Source: Neoceratodus forsteri (taxonomy: Eukaryota > Chordata > Ceratodontiformes > Ceratodontidae). Taken from it: a DNA stretch of 64,000 bases. The notes beneath the pieces were generated by a model, which was not told where the DNA came from, searched no databases, and saw nothing but the letters and a program-made list of their open reading frames with translations. The stretch lies in the NCBI GenBank assembly GCA_016271365.2, contig CM028131.1:173480501-173544500 (forward strand). Reading direction: 5' to 3'. This document shows, piece after piece, positions 11,251 to 22,047 of this stretch (positions are counted from its first letter, which is position 1; each line of letters starts with the position of its first letter). Made by a program: the position numbers and the translations under genes.

Positions 11251-11544
11251 CCTAAGTTGAAACCCCTTCCCCCCATTGACTCCCCCTATATGGTTTACCT
11301 TTGATTCTTCATTTTGTGGTTCGGCTTTGCAGAGTGCAGACGTGTCTCCAGTCCTGAGAAGATCATTGTTCCTGACCTTCGGAGGGTAAGTATGGGTGAG
11401 GGGGGGTCAGGGAGGTGTATGCTCAGTGGGAGAGGGGATGGGGAGGGGGGACAGGGGAGATAACAATGGGCAGTTTTCTTGTTTGTAGGGAAAAAAGACA
11501 ACGACAGACAGTTTTCTTATGTTACAGGTACAGAAAAAAAGTCT

Positions 11545-11865
11545 GGGGCACACAGGGGTGGGATCCCAGTGTGCCACATGATTTTGGGGGGGGGACATGT
11601 TGCCAACAAGGGGACTGGGTAGCCCTGTCATCAACTCTGAAAGAAAGCCATCATGTTTTGGCACACTTGGGTGGGCTCCCAGTGTGCCACATGAGTTTGA
11701 GGGGGACATGCTGCCAACAGGGGGATTGGGCGCCCCTGTCGGCAAGTATTTAAAAAAAAAACATTTGGGGAACACTGTTGTGGGCTCCCAGTGTGCCACG
11801 AGTTTTGGGGTGAGGGGATACATGATTCTAACATGGGAATTGGCAACCCGATGTTGGAGTAGTTA
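11545..11865 (+). repeat. Minisatellite-like tandem of about 115-bp units
   Basis: Three copies share CCCAGTGTGCCAC (about 11567, 11680 and 11789), followed by a G-rich tract and then ACATG(T/C)TGCCAACA(A/G)GGGG in the first two. Copy three diverges at its end. Frames reading through the array give repeated SQCAT-like peptides, a consequence of the repeat rather than a protein family. Confidence 0.75.
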
Positions 11866-13260
11866 GTGTACTGTGCACAGAACAGGAATTCGATGCAGGA
11901 TCCTGAACTGAACATTTTGATGCAGGATTCTGCATCAGATATGAAGACATCGAGTTCCTGGCTGATTTTCCTCATTTTGTTTGGTAAACACTTGTGTTTA
12001 CCTAATGGGGGACAGGGGAACACAGTGGGACCATTACTTTGGCCCAAGAGAGGCCACAAAAGGATTTAGTTTTTTTGGGATACAATACTGCGGCAGCTTG
12101 ATACTTCGCAAATGCAAAAGTGCCGCATCCGCTTTCAAAAAATTGTCACGGGGGTGATTCTGCAAAAAGCATTTCAAGGGCTCAGACTGAAAATCTGATG
12201 CCATCAGTGTTTCTCAGCCTCTGATTAGGTAAACACAACAATCTGTGTTTACCTAGGGTCATTATTTTTTTAAATGGCAGCCATTTTTAGCTGCCGCTAA
12301 CTGAAACAAGATGGCAGTCATTGCTTTCGCAAATAGGGCATTTGAGAAAACTGTCAGCAGTTTTCGAGAGACATATATATTTTTTTCCGTTGACTATAAT
12401 GGGAAACTTGTCTTTTGAATAACCTTTAAATGGTTTAATATTTTTTCACCAAATCTTTGAACAGTGACTCAGACTGCATCTTCCTTGGATGTTGCCAAAA
12501 CCAGGATTTGGGGTGATTATCACATCATAGCTGTTATAAAGCTAATCCTTGTTTTAGGTTTGATGAATGGTGCATAATTGACAGATTTCTGTACTTATGA
12601 ACAAATGTTTTTGCTACAGCTCAATGTCCTCTTTATTTCTTCCATCTCTTCTAAATATGCATGGGGAATATCAGTGTGCTTTTTTAGATTTAATTATTTT
12701 AAATATTGAATATTATATAAGCATTGTAATGATGATAAGTGTTGTAATGTTGTTGATGTATGCCTACGTTTTTGGTTTTTTTGTATTGCAATATTTGATT
12801 TTGTACATTTTGTACTTTGACATCTTGACCTTTGGTCCCGGGTCATGCTTGAAAAAGGGCCTTGGCTCATGGCTCTTACCCGGTTTTCAAAAGTTAAATA
12901 AATGTGTTTACTTGGGACATAGGAATTTTCTATTGATTGGTCACTGAAACTCTTTTGTACCTTTTTACTGCAAGGAGAATCTCATGGGAAATGAGCTTGG
13001 CTCAGTTGAGATAGCCTTTTAATGTTTGCATGAATAAAAATGTGACTACTACTACTACTGTACAGATATGTTTACCCCCAACATTGGATAGGGTTTAGAT
13101 GGTGCAAGTGCCAGTCAATCAGCTGGAAGGTGACAAAGAGTTCTAGTACTGAAGTAAAATGGAGGATATTACTTATTTCAGGGAGCTGGAGGAGAAATTT
13201 ATCAAGTGAGGGAGTGAGGTAATCATTTTGAGGATCCTACTTGTGCCAAAAGCTGATCTA
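11866..13260. other. Unclassified AT-rich repeat-like stretch
   Basis: Contains GTAAACAC/GTGTTTAC phrases in both orientations (about 11984-12003 and 12228-12255) and a short (ACT)n run near 13047. No coding domain was recognised. The 12597-12947 frame is hydrophobic by composition only and is not credible as a gene. Confidence 0.4.
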
Positions 13261-13261
13261 G

Positions 13262-14035
13262 TAAGACAGAGGGCAATAACATTGACTAATGCCTTTATTT
13301 GTTACTAATATTTAAAGAAAGAGGGCAATAACATTGACTAATGCTGTTATTTTTTATTTTTATCTTTTTATTTTCCCCACCTACTCTGATGCCTGTCTGG
13401 CCCCCCACTCTCCTTCAGGCCACTGTATTGTTACACTGGACACCTCCCCATACCATCCCTGTCACCGTCTGTACATCCTCCACAATGGCATGCACCCATG
13501 GTAGATCTGGGTTAACCCTTTCATGGGCCCCTCCCCCAAGGGGATGCCAGGGATGGAGGGAGATAGTTCCACTACCTTGACCTTGGGGATCAGATGAGTG
13601 CTGGCTGGCAGGATGGCTGTGTGGTGTTGAGGAATGGGGTGGTCATCATCTGGTGGCCGGGTTGGTGGTTTTCCTCTTTTCTGTCCTCTCACCTCCCACC
13701 TCCCACCTCCCATTATCAGGTGGCTACACACAGCATCCTGGGGCGGGGACATCCTGCGGAGTGGGTGACGCTTCACTTCGCCTAGGCCACCACCACTTAC
13801 CACCACCAGGAGCTGCCAGTGAAGCAGTCTAGCACTGCCCTCCCCCCCAGGAGGGAAGCGTCCAAGGGGTGCTCTGACTCCTTCCCTGCCGGCCCCCACT
13901 CCTGTTGTCCTGAGCTCAGGCATGAACCCAGGTCTGCCAGTGTGCCAGGCAATCCCTCATCAGCCAGCACCATGGCACCATTTTATTTTTATTTAAAGAC
14001 AGAGTTCAATAACATAAACTAATGCTTTTATTTAT
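13262..14035 (+). repeat. GC-rich block bracketed by three copies of a direct repeat
   Basis: AGAGGGCAATAACATTGACT is at about 13267 and again at 13320. A diverged copy, AGAGTTCAATAACATAAACT, is at about 13999. Each is followed by AATGC and a T-rich TTTATTT tract. The roughly 600 bp between copies two and three are much richer in GC than either flank. The minus-strand frame at 13923-13462 lies in this block but has no recognised domain. Insertion or duplication of a GC-rich segment is likely. Confidence 0.6.
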
Positions 14036-14600
14036 TTTATTTTTTATTTAAAAGTTAAAAACAATTTACAGGATAAGTTCCATGAGAGACACAGGCTCAT
14101 TTACAGAATGTCTCAAGTCACAATACAGAACAAGAATAACAACAAGCCGTAAAACATGATCAAATACTAAATTCAAGTAACAAAGCATTTGCAACAAGAT
14201 CCAGCAATTGACATATTAGTTTTATAGCATTCTTAAAGATAAGATCAAGCAATTAACATATTTGTTTTATAACATTCTTAAATATTTCTAAACTAGTACA
14301 GTTCCTAAACTGTAGTTCAAAACTGTTTCATGACAAACGGATTTCAAAGTAAAAATTAACCTTGTAAAAGTAGGAGGCAAATTAGGCAGATAATAACTGT
14401 GAAGCTAAACATTGCATAAACAATACCTGTTGACTGGAATCAGAAGGCACTCGGATAAATAACAAACAGTTTGATTATTTACAGTTTTGTAGATCAGGGA
14501 AAGCTAATTGAAATCTCTCCTAAAAGAAAGGGATAAACAATTTAATTTTGAGAATAATAATCAATGATATGTGATTGCTGTGTTCAGGATGCCCTGTTCC
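14036..14600. repeat. AT-rich stretch with a tandem duplication of about 60 bp
   Basis: CAATTGACATATTAGTTTTA (about 14203) is repeated as CAATTAACATATTTGTTTTA (about 14252) with matching flanks. The remainder is unclassified. Confidence 0.5.
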
Positions 14601-14800
14601 TGATCCAGAAATAGTACTTAAAAGTCTTGGGTCATCCAAATGAAACCAAAATACGTGAAAAGCATGGAAGGATGAACTCCACTCGGAATCAATGTAAATA
14701 ATATTCTTTTATTCTTTAATTTTCACTAAGACGGGCCACAGTTTCATGCCATCTCCACTTCATCAGGCCTATCGTGAATCTTTTATATTAGAAACATATT
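14600..14800 (-). mobile_element. Penelope-like terminal-repeat remnant with hammerhead-like core
   Basis: On the minus strand the order is CCTGATGAAG (about 14768-14759), then GAAAC (14745-14741), then TGTGGCCCGTCTTAGTGAAA, then an A/T-rich TTACATTGATTC and TGGAGTTCATCC stretch. The CTGATGA...GAAAC pair matches the conserved core of type I hammerhead ribozymes. The following GGCCCGT phrase is common in Penelope-like terminal repeats. No coding part of the element is present nearby. The assignment is by motif memory only. Confidence 0.45.
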
Positions 14801-15800
14801 ATACAATTATTCCACCTTCAATATTCTGCATTTTTTACATTTACATTTACAGCACTATCCAAATCAACACCACAACACTGTGCCCTTAATGAATGATTCC
14901 TATATTTTATCATAACTATTTTTATAGTCACAGCTATAACTGTGCTTTTTGGTGAGTCATTTGTCACAATGCATCCGTGTCACCCCTAGTCCTCATATTC
15001 CATTACTGCAGTGTTGATGCATTATTAATAATTTTTGCCAGTCTAGCACCTTGTGTGTGTGTAAAGCCCATTTCACATACCCTTCTATAATACAGTTATT
15101 CTTAAACCTTTAACATTGTTGGCTCAAGTCAGCGTCTATCTATTTTTCAATCCTTCCTGTAACAACCAAAACTACTGGTAGTATAATTCAGACATTTTAG
15201 TTTTAATTAATATCTTTCTAGCTAAATGCTACATCCTTTCAACCAAAACATTGTTTTATCCAATTCAAGAGTAAAACATTACCTTCTTTTTAATTCAAAC
15301 GCAATTGTCATTCACATTTTTGCTCCCATTTTAATTCTGTTCAAAAAACTAGGTAACACCAATCTTTAACTATAGTAGGAACTCCTTAACTGATAAAGAG
15401 CCTTTTATATCTTTAAATAGGGCAATGCACAGTAACACAAAGCCATTCATATTGGAGGATCACCTTTCATTCATGATCTAAACAGCTTGCATTTCACTCA
15501 CTGTTTATGTTGCTTCATTTTTTTTACTTTCCTTATTTTATTATTTTATTTTATTGAAATGTTTCCTGGAATGACACACTGAACAACAAGTTGCTCATCT
15601 CATGGTGCATCCGGGGGCATAAGGGAGAACACATAATAAACTACATACACAGAGTAGCATAACAGTTGGCAGATTAAGTGAACAGATTAATGGTGTAGAC
15701 ATACAACATACTACACAATATATACATTGTCCACATTAAGACCTAGGACATTATCCCATTATAATTAATGGCTTCCGTTTTTTTCAATGGCAAAACCTGT
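14801..15800. other. Unclassified AT-rich stretch
   Basis: No gene or recognised element. Ends in a (TTTTA)n-rich zone near 15530-15555. Confidence 0.4.
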
Positions 15801-15810
15801 GTGTTAAATA

Positions 15811-15836
15811 CCGTAACACCTGAGTAGGTGTTACGG
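15811..15836. repeat. Perfect hairpin, 11-bp arms
   Basis: CCGTAACACCT and AGGTGTTACGG flank a GAGT loop. The preceding TGTGTGTTAAAT recurs inside the fold-back element at about 16722-16733, hinting that both belong to one larger unclassified DNA element. No protein-coding link was seen. Confidence 0.7.
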
Positions 15837-16611
15837 CATTCACGCACTACCTTCCATTCAAATCCGCTCGAGACAACACAGAAAGGCAACTCGAGTTCAC
15901 CTCACAAACCACTGACCATACAAACTCACCTCCTCACTGGTGCTCGCTCCTTACAAAACATTCTCCGGTAGCCTCGCACTACGTAAGTAAAATTTAAAAA
16001 TGCTCAGCCATTTCAAACTGCGGAACAAATGGTTCCTCCAAGGCTTCTCACCCACAGCAAGACTTATCTCCACAGCTCACTACCCGGCATGATGAAATGC
16101 CTTCCGGTAACATGCAGGCTGTGTTTGGGAGTGCCTGCATTTTCCACAGCCCCATCACAGTCTACGTCTATAACTCCAACCAACAACCACAAAAAAAGAA
16201 CAAAAACCCGAATCATCGAGAACTCGGACATCTTGAATAATGTGTTCTAACCAAAACAAAACAAAGACACTTTCATTTACTTCAAATATCTTATGTTTAA
16301 CTGTAAGACCAGATTTGTACAGTCCACACTTTCACCACGGTCCCTAACTACTCTCCCTTTCAACCGTCACCTTTCCTCTGCAGGTCAAACGATGACACCA
16401 CATAAAAACAAATGTGCCAACCTGAAAAAAACAACCATCTACATATTTATTTATTTGTTTTCTTCTTTTTAATACTTAAAAAGTACAGTTTAAGTGTTCA
16501 ACCTGCAGCTCTCTGTGTCATAAATGAAAGTGTTTCATTACCACAAGGTAAGACTCCACTTTCATCTTTTTTTTATTTCAAATCTCTTCAGGAAAAAGAC
16601 CCTTCAATTAT
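15837..16611. other. Unclassified stretch between hairpin and fold-back element
   Basis: Moderate GC at 15850-16200, then AT-rich. It contains a small inverted repeat, CCGGCATGATGAAATGCCTTCCGG, at about 16085-16108. No coding domain was found. Confidence 0.4.
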
Positions 16612-16769
16612 ATAAAACAAAATATGGGGTGCAGTGTTTCCTCTTCACACTCGCTGTTGGATGGTATTATAACTTCTTCGGCTTCGCCTCAGGGTTTACA
16701 GTGTGCCATCCAACAACTCGGGTGTGTGTTAAATTCACGTAATACACTGCACCCCATACTTTATCTTAT
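16612..16769. mobile_element. Fold-back / MITE-like element, about 158 bp
   Basis: The terminal arms are about 26 bp: 16612-16637 contains ATGGGGTGCAGTGT and 16744-16769 contains ACACTGCACCCCAT. A second inner pair, TGTTGGATGG and CCATCCAACA, lies between them. The nested arms suggest a non-autonomous DNA transposon that can form one long hairpin. No transposase is present. Confidence 0.65.
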
Positions 16770-16789
16770 ATGTATTTCGATATAGAGGG

Positions 16790-17160
16790 TGGAGTAAGCA
16801 TGACTGTACATTGAAGTGCTGTGTAGAAAACAATTATACATAGTGTTAAGAAGACTATAATTGATAGTGTTAAGAAGACCAGCATATTAATGAAAGAGAA
16901 GTACAACCTGAATATGAACAGCTAGCTGAGTAGGAGTTAGAAAGCAGTGAGCCAACTTGAACAGGAAAAAATAGGGACTAGTGACAGGTACAGTTTAAAA
17001 CATTTTGTAGGGCTAGTGATATGGTGTGTGAGGAGGAGGAGGAGTGACAAATCTGTGGTGGGAGGTTATTTCATAACTTAGGGAGGTGATGCGAGAAAGT
17101 CATCTGTCCAACCATGGTGGACCGACGAGGAACTGTCTTTTCATTGCTTCTTTATCTGTA
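16790..17160 (-). mobile_element. Possible L2-like 3' fragment
   Basis: On the minus strand one frame gives HHLPKLWNNLPPQ (about 17098-17055), resembling the APKLWNSLP block near the C-terminus of L2-type ORF2. The surrounding sequence does not show a longer match by eye, so this is a weak call. Confidence 0.35.
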
Positions 17161-18299
17161 TAGAGGAGACAGCATAAATAATCCCCAATTTGATAGACCA
17201 CAGGTCACTGTTCAGAGGAGATTAAAGCCCTTCAGCATCAATACATCAAATAGATGAACAGCCTTGTAACAGCAACAATCTGACATGTGTCCAATCCACT
17301 AATGGGCAACTCACTAGCATATTACATACTCCTCAGGAGATGAAACGAAATAACTTGGGACCTGCTGGCCTGAATCTGAGAGATCCAAACCCCCAAGGCA
17401 TTCCCCTAAATCAAGCTGGAGACACAACACATAATATAATACTTGAGTACTCAATTATATGATTTACTGATACCCATATTTGTTGGAGGGACAAGGAATA
17501 TACAGTGGTATCATGTTATTCTGGTTCACATATTAAGGATATTAAAGAAGGTTTGAAAAATATTGACATCCAGTGTGGCTCCACTCTTACTCTTCGTGTT
17601 GGGACTAATGACATAGTATGAGAACATGAAAAAGATATATGCCATAAATTGATAGATTTGGGGATTGCGTTAAGAAATAAATGACACAGGGGGCCAGATA
17701 TTCAAAAGGGTTGAGCCATGCGCAACAGGGTTTCGCATGCTCAAGTCCTAAATTGCGCCATTCTGCGACATTCAGCAGGAGGCAGTTGCACCACTGAAAA
17801 CAGGCTGAGCAACAGTGCAATGCAAATGAATGCATGCTCAACTGGAGGGGGAGGAACCATGCATAAACTGCACAGCCCGATATTCAGCCGGGCTGTGCAG
17901 AGTTGTGCAGGCGCAACCCCCAACCTGCGCCTACAGGACTTTGAGCCAAAAAAAGGCTTAAGTCGAGGGCCACCCACAGGTGAGCTGCTGTATTGCAGGG
18001 TGCAACACAGCAGCTGCCACCTGTGGCTGGCATCAACTCAGTCCCTGTGCCCCTCCTCCCATTCACATCCCTGGTGGTCCAGTGGACTGAAATGCCTGAT
18101 TGTGGCGGTATGTTTAATAACTCCCCCTCCGTTCACAAATCTGGACTGTCATATACGGTATGGGCTGCAGCCATTGGCTCTTGCTCTGCACCAATGGGCG
18201 TGCAGCCCTACCGGGCAGTCAGCTGGGGTGGCGGGCGGCAGACGGTGGATGCTGCCTCCCGCCAGCTGCCGGGGAGCGGGTGGTGGGGCTCGTGGGTGG

Positions 18300-18695
18300 G
18301 TGGGGTGGAGGGACACTAGCCACCAGGGAGATGTTTTGGGGGTTCAATTTACTTACTGCCCGTGATCGGGCATTTCGGTCCACTGGACCACCAGGGAGAT
18401 GTTCGTGAGGGGGTTTCAATTTACTTTCTGTCCACGATCGGGCACAAGGGAGATGTTCAGGGGGTTTCAATTTACTTTCTGCCCACGATCAGGCACAAGG
18501 GAGATGTTCGGGGGGGGTTCTGTTTACTTTCTGCCCGCGATCGGGCATTTCGGTCCACTGGACCACCAGGGATGTGAACGGGGGGGAGTTATTAAACATA
18601 CCACCCGCAATCGGGCATTTCAGTCCACTGGACCACCAGGGATATGTACGGGAGGAGGTGGGGAGGCACATTGCTGCCGGCGATCGGGCTGCAAG
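18300..18695 (+). repeat. Tandem array of roughly 50-75-bp units inside the inverted-repeat element
   Basis: The phrase (C)GATCGGGCA or close variants recurs at about 18364, 18437, 18487, 18540, 18611 and 18681. It is usually followed by TTTC(G/A)GTCCACTGGACCACC or ACAAGGGAGATGTTC and then TTCAATTTACTTTCTGCCC. Unit lengths vary. An inverted copy at 18066-18133 can pair with 18583-18640. Confidence 0.75.
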
Positions 18696-18776
18696 GTGCA
18701 TTGGTCCCCGACGGCTGCTGCCTGGCAGGGCACCAGGCACAAGTCCTCGGGGATCGGCGCACCTACATGCTAATGG

Positions 18777-18962
18777 CATGCAAATGGGGCCATAATCAGA
18801 TGCAAATGGTCCCCTTGTGCCTTGCATGAATTATGGCCCCATTTGCATGTCACCTTTTGAATATCGTGATTTTGTGCATGGCGCAATGGTACTTGCGCCA
18901 CCGCAAGTTGAATGCTCCACTCTGACAACTTGCGGTGGTGCAAGTTCCACTGCGCCATGCAC
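18777..18962. repeat. Two adjacent long hairpins
   Basis: Hairpin one has perfect 20-nt arms (18777-18796 and 18830-18849, beginning CATGCAAATGGGGCC). Hairpin two has arms of 37 nt (18874-18910 and 18926-18962, beginning GTGCATGGCGCAATGG) that match at about 34 positions. Both belong to the terminal-inverted-repeat element. Confidence 0.8.
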
Positions 18963-19361
18963 AGTGGCTGTGGCTGGGGGGTGATATTCAAAGGAGTTGC
19001 TCAATAGCGCAACTCTTTGAATATCCCCCCGGCCACACCCCTGCGCAACTATTTTGCGCAGCGCAAGGGCTTGCTCCTCAGAATGGCGCAGTTTGAATAT
19101 CCAGCCGCAGGTCTTTATATATAACATTTTACCCATTCCAAGAGCACATAATGAAAATAATTTATTCATCCAAAGGGTCAATGCTAGACTATCAAATTTA
19201 TACAAGGAAAATGGGATCAAGCTAATTGATAACCGGACATTTGAAAATAAAAAAAAAATTTGTGTTGGAAAGATGGGCTACACTTGAATAAGCATGGGGT
19301 AAGGTTGCTGGCAATGAACATAACAAAAGCAATACAAGCTGATAGTTTAAACTAAAGGATG

Positions 19362-19897
19362 GGGCCGGCCCGTCTGTGCAGCGGTGGGATTTCCGCTTGC
19401 GAGGCCGGCGACCCGGGTTTGGGAACAGACCTGGATCATCAGAGGGCTGGCCGGGGGAGAAGGATGGAGCGTCCAATGGACAGCTCTCCTTCTCTGGGGA
19501 GGAGTGTGGACAACAATCGAGCACTGAGGACTTCCCATGGAGGCCAGGAGATCTCGCCGCCGACGCTCAGAAGGGGAGGGAGGCGGGCAGACGGCGCCAT
19601 TGCACGCCCCCGCCTCCTCTGGGGAGAAAAACCAGAAAATGGAAGGCGGGCCAGACCACCGAAGGAATGAAGCCCTCCCCGGAGGTCCTCAATTCACCGC
19701 CGCCACTGCAGGGACCCCGACTAGTTACAGTTCCGTGGCCACAAAGGTGGCCAAGGCCCCGCCCTCCAGGGGGGTAAGCCGGGGGTGACTGAGGGTCCTC
19801 GGCAGCTATAGGCGGCAGTGGACGTCTACAGGGGGCCATAACCAAGGCAGAAAAATAGTCGGTAGCCTGACCAAGAAAAAAAGGAGAATAAAAAAAA
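19362..19897 (+). mobile_element. tRNA-headed SINE, copy 1
   Basis: Bracketed by a direct repeat AAACTAAAGGATG (19349-19361 and 19898-19910), the target duplication. The head GTCTGTGCAGCGGTGGGATT...GACCCGGGTTTGGGA resembles a tRNA with A-box and B-box. The tail is AATAAAAAAA. The body is strongly GC-rich and belongs to the same family as the copies at 20.5, 23.8, 24.7 and 43.5 kb. It sits between ORF1 and ORF2 of the split LINE. Open frames across it are chance GC-rich frames. Confidence 0.85.
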
Positions 19898-19969
19898 AAA
19901 CTAAAGGATGAGGGGTAGGCAGTTGTCCTAACCCACAGACTGGGACTACAAGGAAACGTGTTATACACA

Positions 19970-21200
19970 GAGACAACTTAAGAATACTGCTGTTCAATGC
20001 ACATAGTCTTAATAATAAACTGTATGATTTAGTAGTCCATGTAGATATGACCCCCTACTGATATAAAAGTGGTTACAAAAACATGGAGAAAAGATTTTCA
20101 AGGCTCATGGGGAAAAAACCTTGATGGTTATATGCTATACTAATCAAATAGACAGTCTAAAAAAGGAAGGAGGCTGCACTTTCTATAAAACAGGACATTA
20201 TATAAAATAATATTATTGATAAAATTAAAATTAATGTTAGCATTGAATCACTTTGGGTTCAAATAAATGGGGGAATCAGTAAGGCCATAATACTAGGATG
20301 CATATATAGACTACCAGATTGTACATAGGAAGTTACAAAACAAATACTGGATGATACTGTATACATTCTGTTGATGAAACTGGGGACATTTTTACAAAGG
20401 GTGACTTTAATGTCCCTGATATAAATTGGGAAGAACATCATACAAATACCAGGTTGGGGGGAAGCCGGACCGGTGGTGCTGAGGGTTGAGGCGCTGGATG
20501 CCACACCTCGCCATGCCAGTGACCCAATTTCAGGAGCGAGCTTGGGAGTCGGGGGTCAGCAGGGGAGGGAGATGGATTGAGCACCCTCTGGGCAGCTCTC
20601 CTCTCTGGGTGGGAGGGTTAGGGATGCCCGGTGCTCTGGTGACCCCTGGTGGAGACTGGAGGCACCATTGAGCTGCCTGGCTGCATGTAAGAACATGGCT
20701 GACATAGGCAGGGTTGCCATGTGCCGACATCAGATGTGCACATGCAGGGGGGATCTTGGGTACACTACAAAAAACACCCCTCCAGCCCTGGATAGGTGAT
20801 GGCCCTGCCAGTACCACTGCCACATGCCCAATGCTGATTCCCTCACCACTGCCCCCATGATCTTCCCAGGTTGTCCTCCCTAACCCAGGCAGCCATAACA
20901 AACTTGAAGATTACTGGGGGAACACAGCAGGAGGTAGAGCAAGCTGGTGAGTCCAGTGGCCTGAGAGAGTTTCAGGCTTGGTGGCTACAAACAGAGTCCA
21001 AAAAAAAAATACCAGGTTGGGTACACTATTAGACACCTGAAGCAAGATGAATTTAACTCAGTGTGTAAAAGAACCAGCTGGGGACAGGAGATTTTGAATT
21101 TAGTTTTAGTTTTTGATCATATTTCTATTAATGAATGTAATATAGGCCCTCTAATAGTGACAAGTGATCATAATACTGTTAGACTGTTGGATAATTATCC
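19970..21200 (+). pseudogene. CR1/L3-like ORF2 endonuclease, split by a SINE
   Basis: The frame opens with LRILLFNAHSLNNKLYDLVV (about 19978-20037), continues through GCIYRLPD (about 20298-20321) and reaches GDFNVPDINW (about 20400-20430). There SINE copy 2 interrupts it. After the SINE it resumes with the target duplicate, then EILNLVLVFD and VTSDHNTVRL (about 21090-21190), the closing catalytic block. Frameshifts and stops are present. Confidence 0.75.
20459..21006 (+). mobile_element. tRNA-headed SINE, copy 2
   Basis: A 15-bp target duplication, AAATACCAGGTTGGG, lies at 20444-20458 and 21007-21021. The head reads CCGGTGGTGCTGAGGGTTGA, then GCTGGATGCCACACCTCGCC, then the B-box-like region. 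The shared middle block GGCAGCTCTCCTCTCTGGG is clear. It ends in CCAAAAAAAAA. Removing it restores the LINE endonuclease frame immediately after the GDFN block. Confidence 0.9.
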
Positions 21201-21384
21201 ACATTACCTTAGGAAGAGAAGTACTTCCATATACCTCTTTAACAAGACCAGTTTTGAGGGGATTAACAGCACCATGGAAAATATCCAATGGGGTGAACTA
21301 CTGCATAATAAAATTACCCAGAAGAAATGTGGGAAATTATTAAACATACCATATACACTACAGCAAAGGAGAACATTCCTATAA

Positions 21385-22040
21385 TTTATTTATTTATTTA
21401 TTGAATTTTGATGACTGGGTTGGCCCACTGGGCCCCGAAGGTCCCTTTTAGGGGCGACCTGGGGAACAGAAAAATACATTAAAATACATAGAGACAGATG
21501 GTACAGGGTAACAAGACTTATACACAAAGTGAGGATAACATTACAGGCAGTTTTTCAATTAGTAGACCATAGTGCAGCCCCTGAAGGAATCAACCTGATA
21601 GGATCAAGGCAAAGTTATCTGTCTGTTGGGTGTGAGGAGAGTGGTGTGAGTGTTGTGATTGGGATAGGGGGTGAATTATCCTGTACTCTCATAATGGCAA
21701 GCACTTAACCTAAGCAAATGGACCTTTAGCCCTGTGCGAAAATTTGACAATGAGGGGGTTTTCTGCACCCAAGTTGGGAGGGTATTCCTCAGTTTGGGAG
21801 CTGTGAGAGCAAAAGATTTGCCTCCTGTGTGAGTTTTGACTCTGGAGATTGCCAGTAGGGACCAACCTGAGGTCCTAAGCATTCTGGAGTTAGGCTTGGG
21901 TGTGATGACTCTTGCTAGACTAGGTGGGGCCGCTGGGCTCTGTAATTTGTAAGCTAGGCAGAGCAGGGGATAATGTAGCTGAGCTGAGAAGGAAGGCCAT
22001 TGCAGCTGGGCTAGTGAGATGCATGGGTGGCTTCATGGGT
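21385..22040 (-). mobile_element. L2-like LINE 3' fragment, antisense
   Basis: On the minus strand the C-terminal ORF2 block reads GGKSFALTAPKLRNTLPTW, followed by PSLSNFRTGLKVHLL, typical of L2-type elements. The 3' UTR follows, and a (TTTA)n tract at about 21383-21403 marks the 3' end. It interrupts the CR1/L3-like LINE between linker segments. Confidence 0.75.
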
Positions 22041-22047
22041 TTTAGTT

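Larger units (their letters stand above)
17690..19108. mobile_element. Non-autonomous terminal-inverted-repeat element with internal repeats
   Basis: The ends are 17-bp inverted repeats: GGGGCCAGATATTCAAA (17690-17706) and TTTGAATATCCAGCCGC (19092-19108), matching at 14 of 17 positions. The element is GC-rich against AT-rich flanks and splits an esterase frame, which shows it is an insertion. Inside are an array of CGATCGGGCA/CCACTGGACCACCAGGG units (18300-18690), an inverted copy of that unit (18066-18133), and two further hairpins near the right end. No transposase frame was found. The superfamily and target duplication are undetermined. Confidence 0.7.
17440..19348 (+). pseudogene. LINE ORF1 SGNH-type esterase, interrupted
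   Basis: The first part (about 17450-17689) ends with LTLRVGTNDIV, the G-x-N-D block, and LIDLGIALRNK. The second part (19109-19348) contains NILPIPRAHNENNLF, NARLSNLYKENGIKLIDN and then, in a shifted frame, DGLHLNKHGVRLLAMNIT with the D-x-x-H catalytic block. About 1.4 kb of a terminal-inverted-repeat element lies between them. The protein is the esterase known from CR1 ORF1. Confidence 0.7.

Noticed and set aside
11407..12059. Minus-strand frames of 138-142 codons with repeated AHWEPT-like motifs
   Set aside because: These are produced by the 115-bp tandem array.
13462..13923. 153-codon minus-strand open frame
   Set aside because: It lies in a GC-rich block where stops are rare, and it has no domain, start context or splice structure.
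17718..18827. Long overlapping frames of 100-215 codons on both strands
   Set aside because: They fall in the GC-rich tandem and palindromic interior of the inverted-repeat element and repeat with its units.
19359..19968. Several overlapping open frames of 80-130 codons on both strands
   Set aside because: They coincide with the GC-rich body of SINE copy 1, bounded by target duplications.
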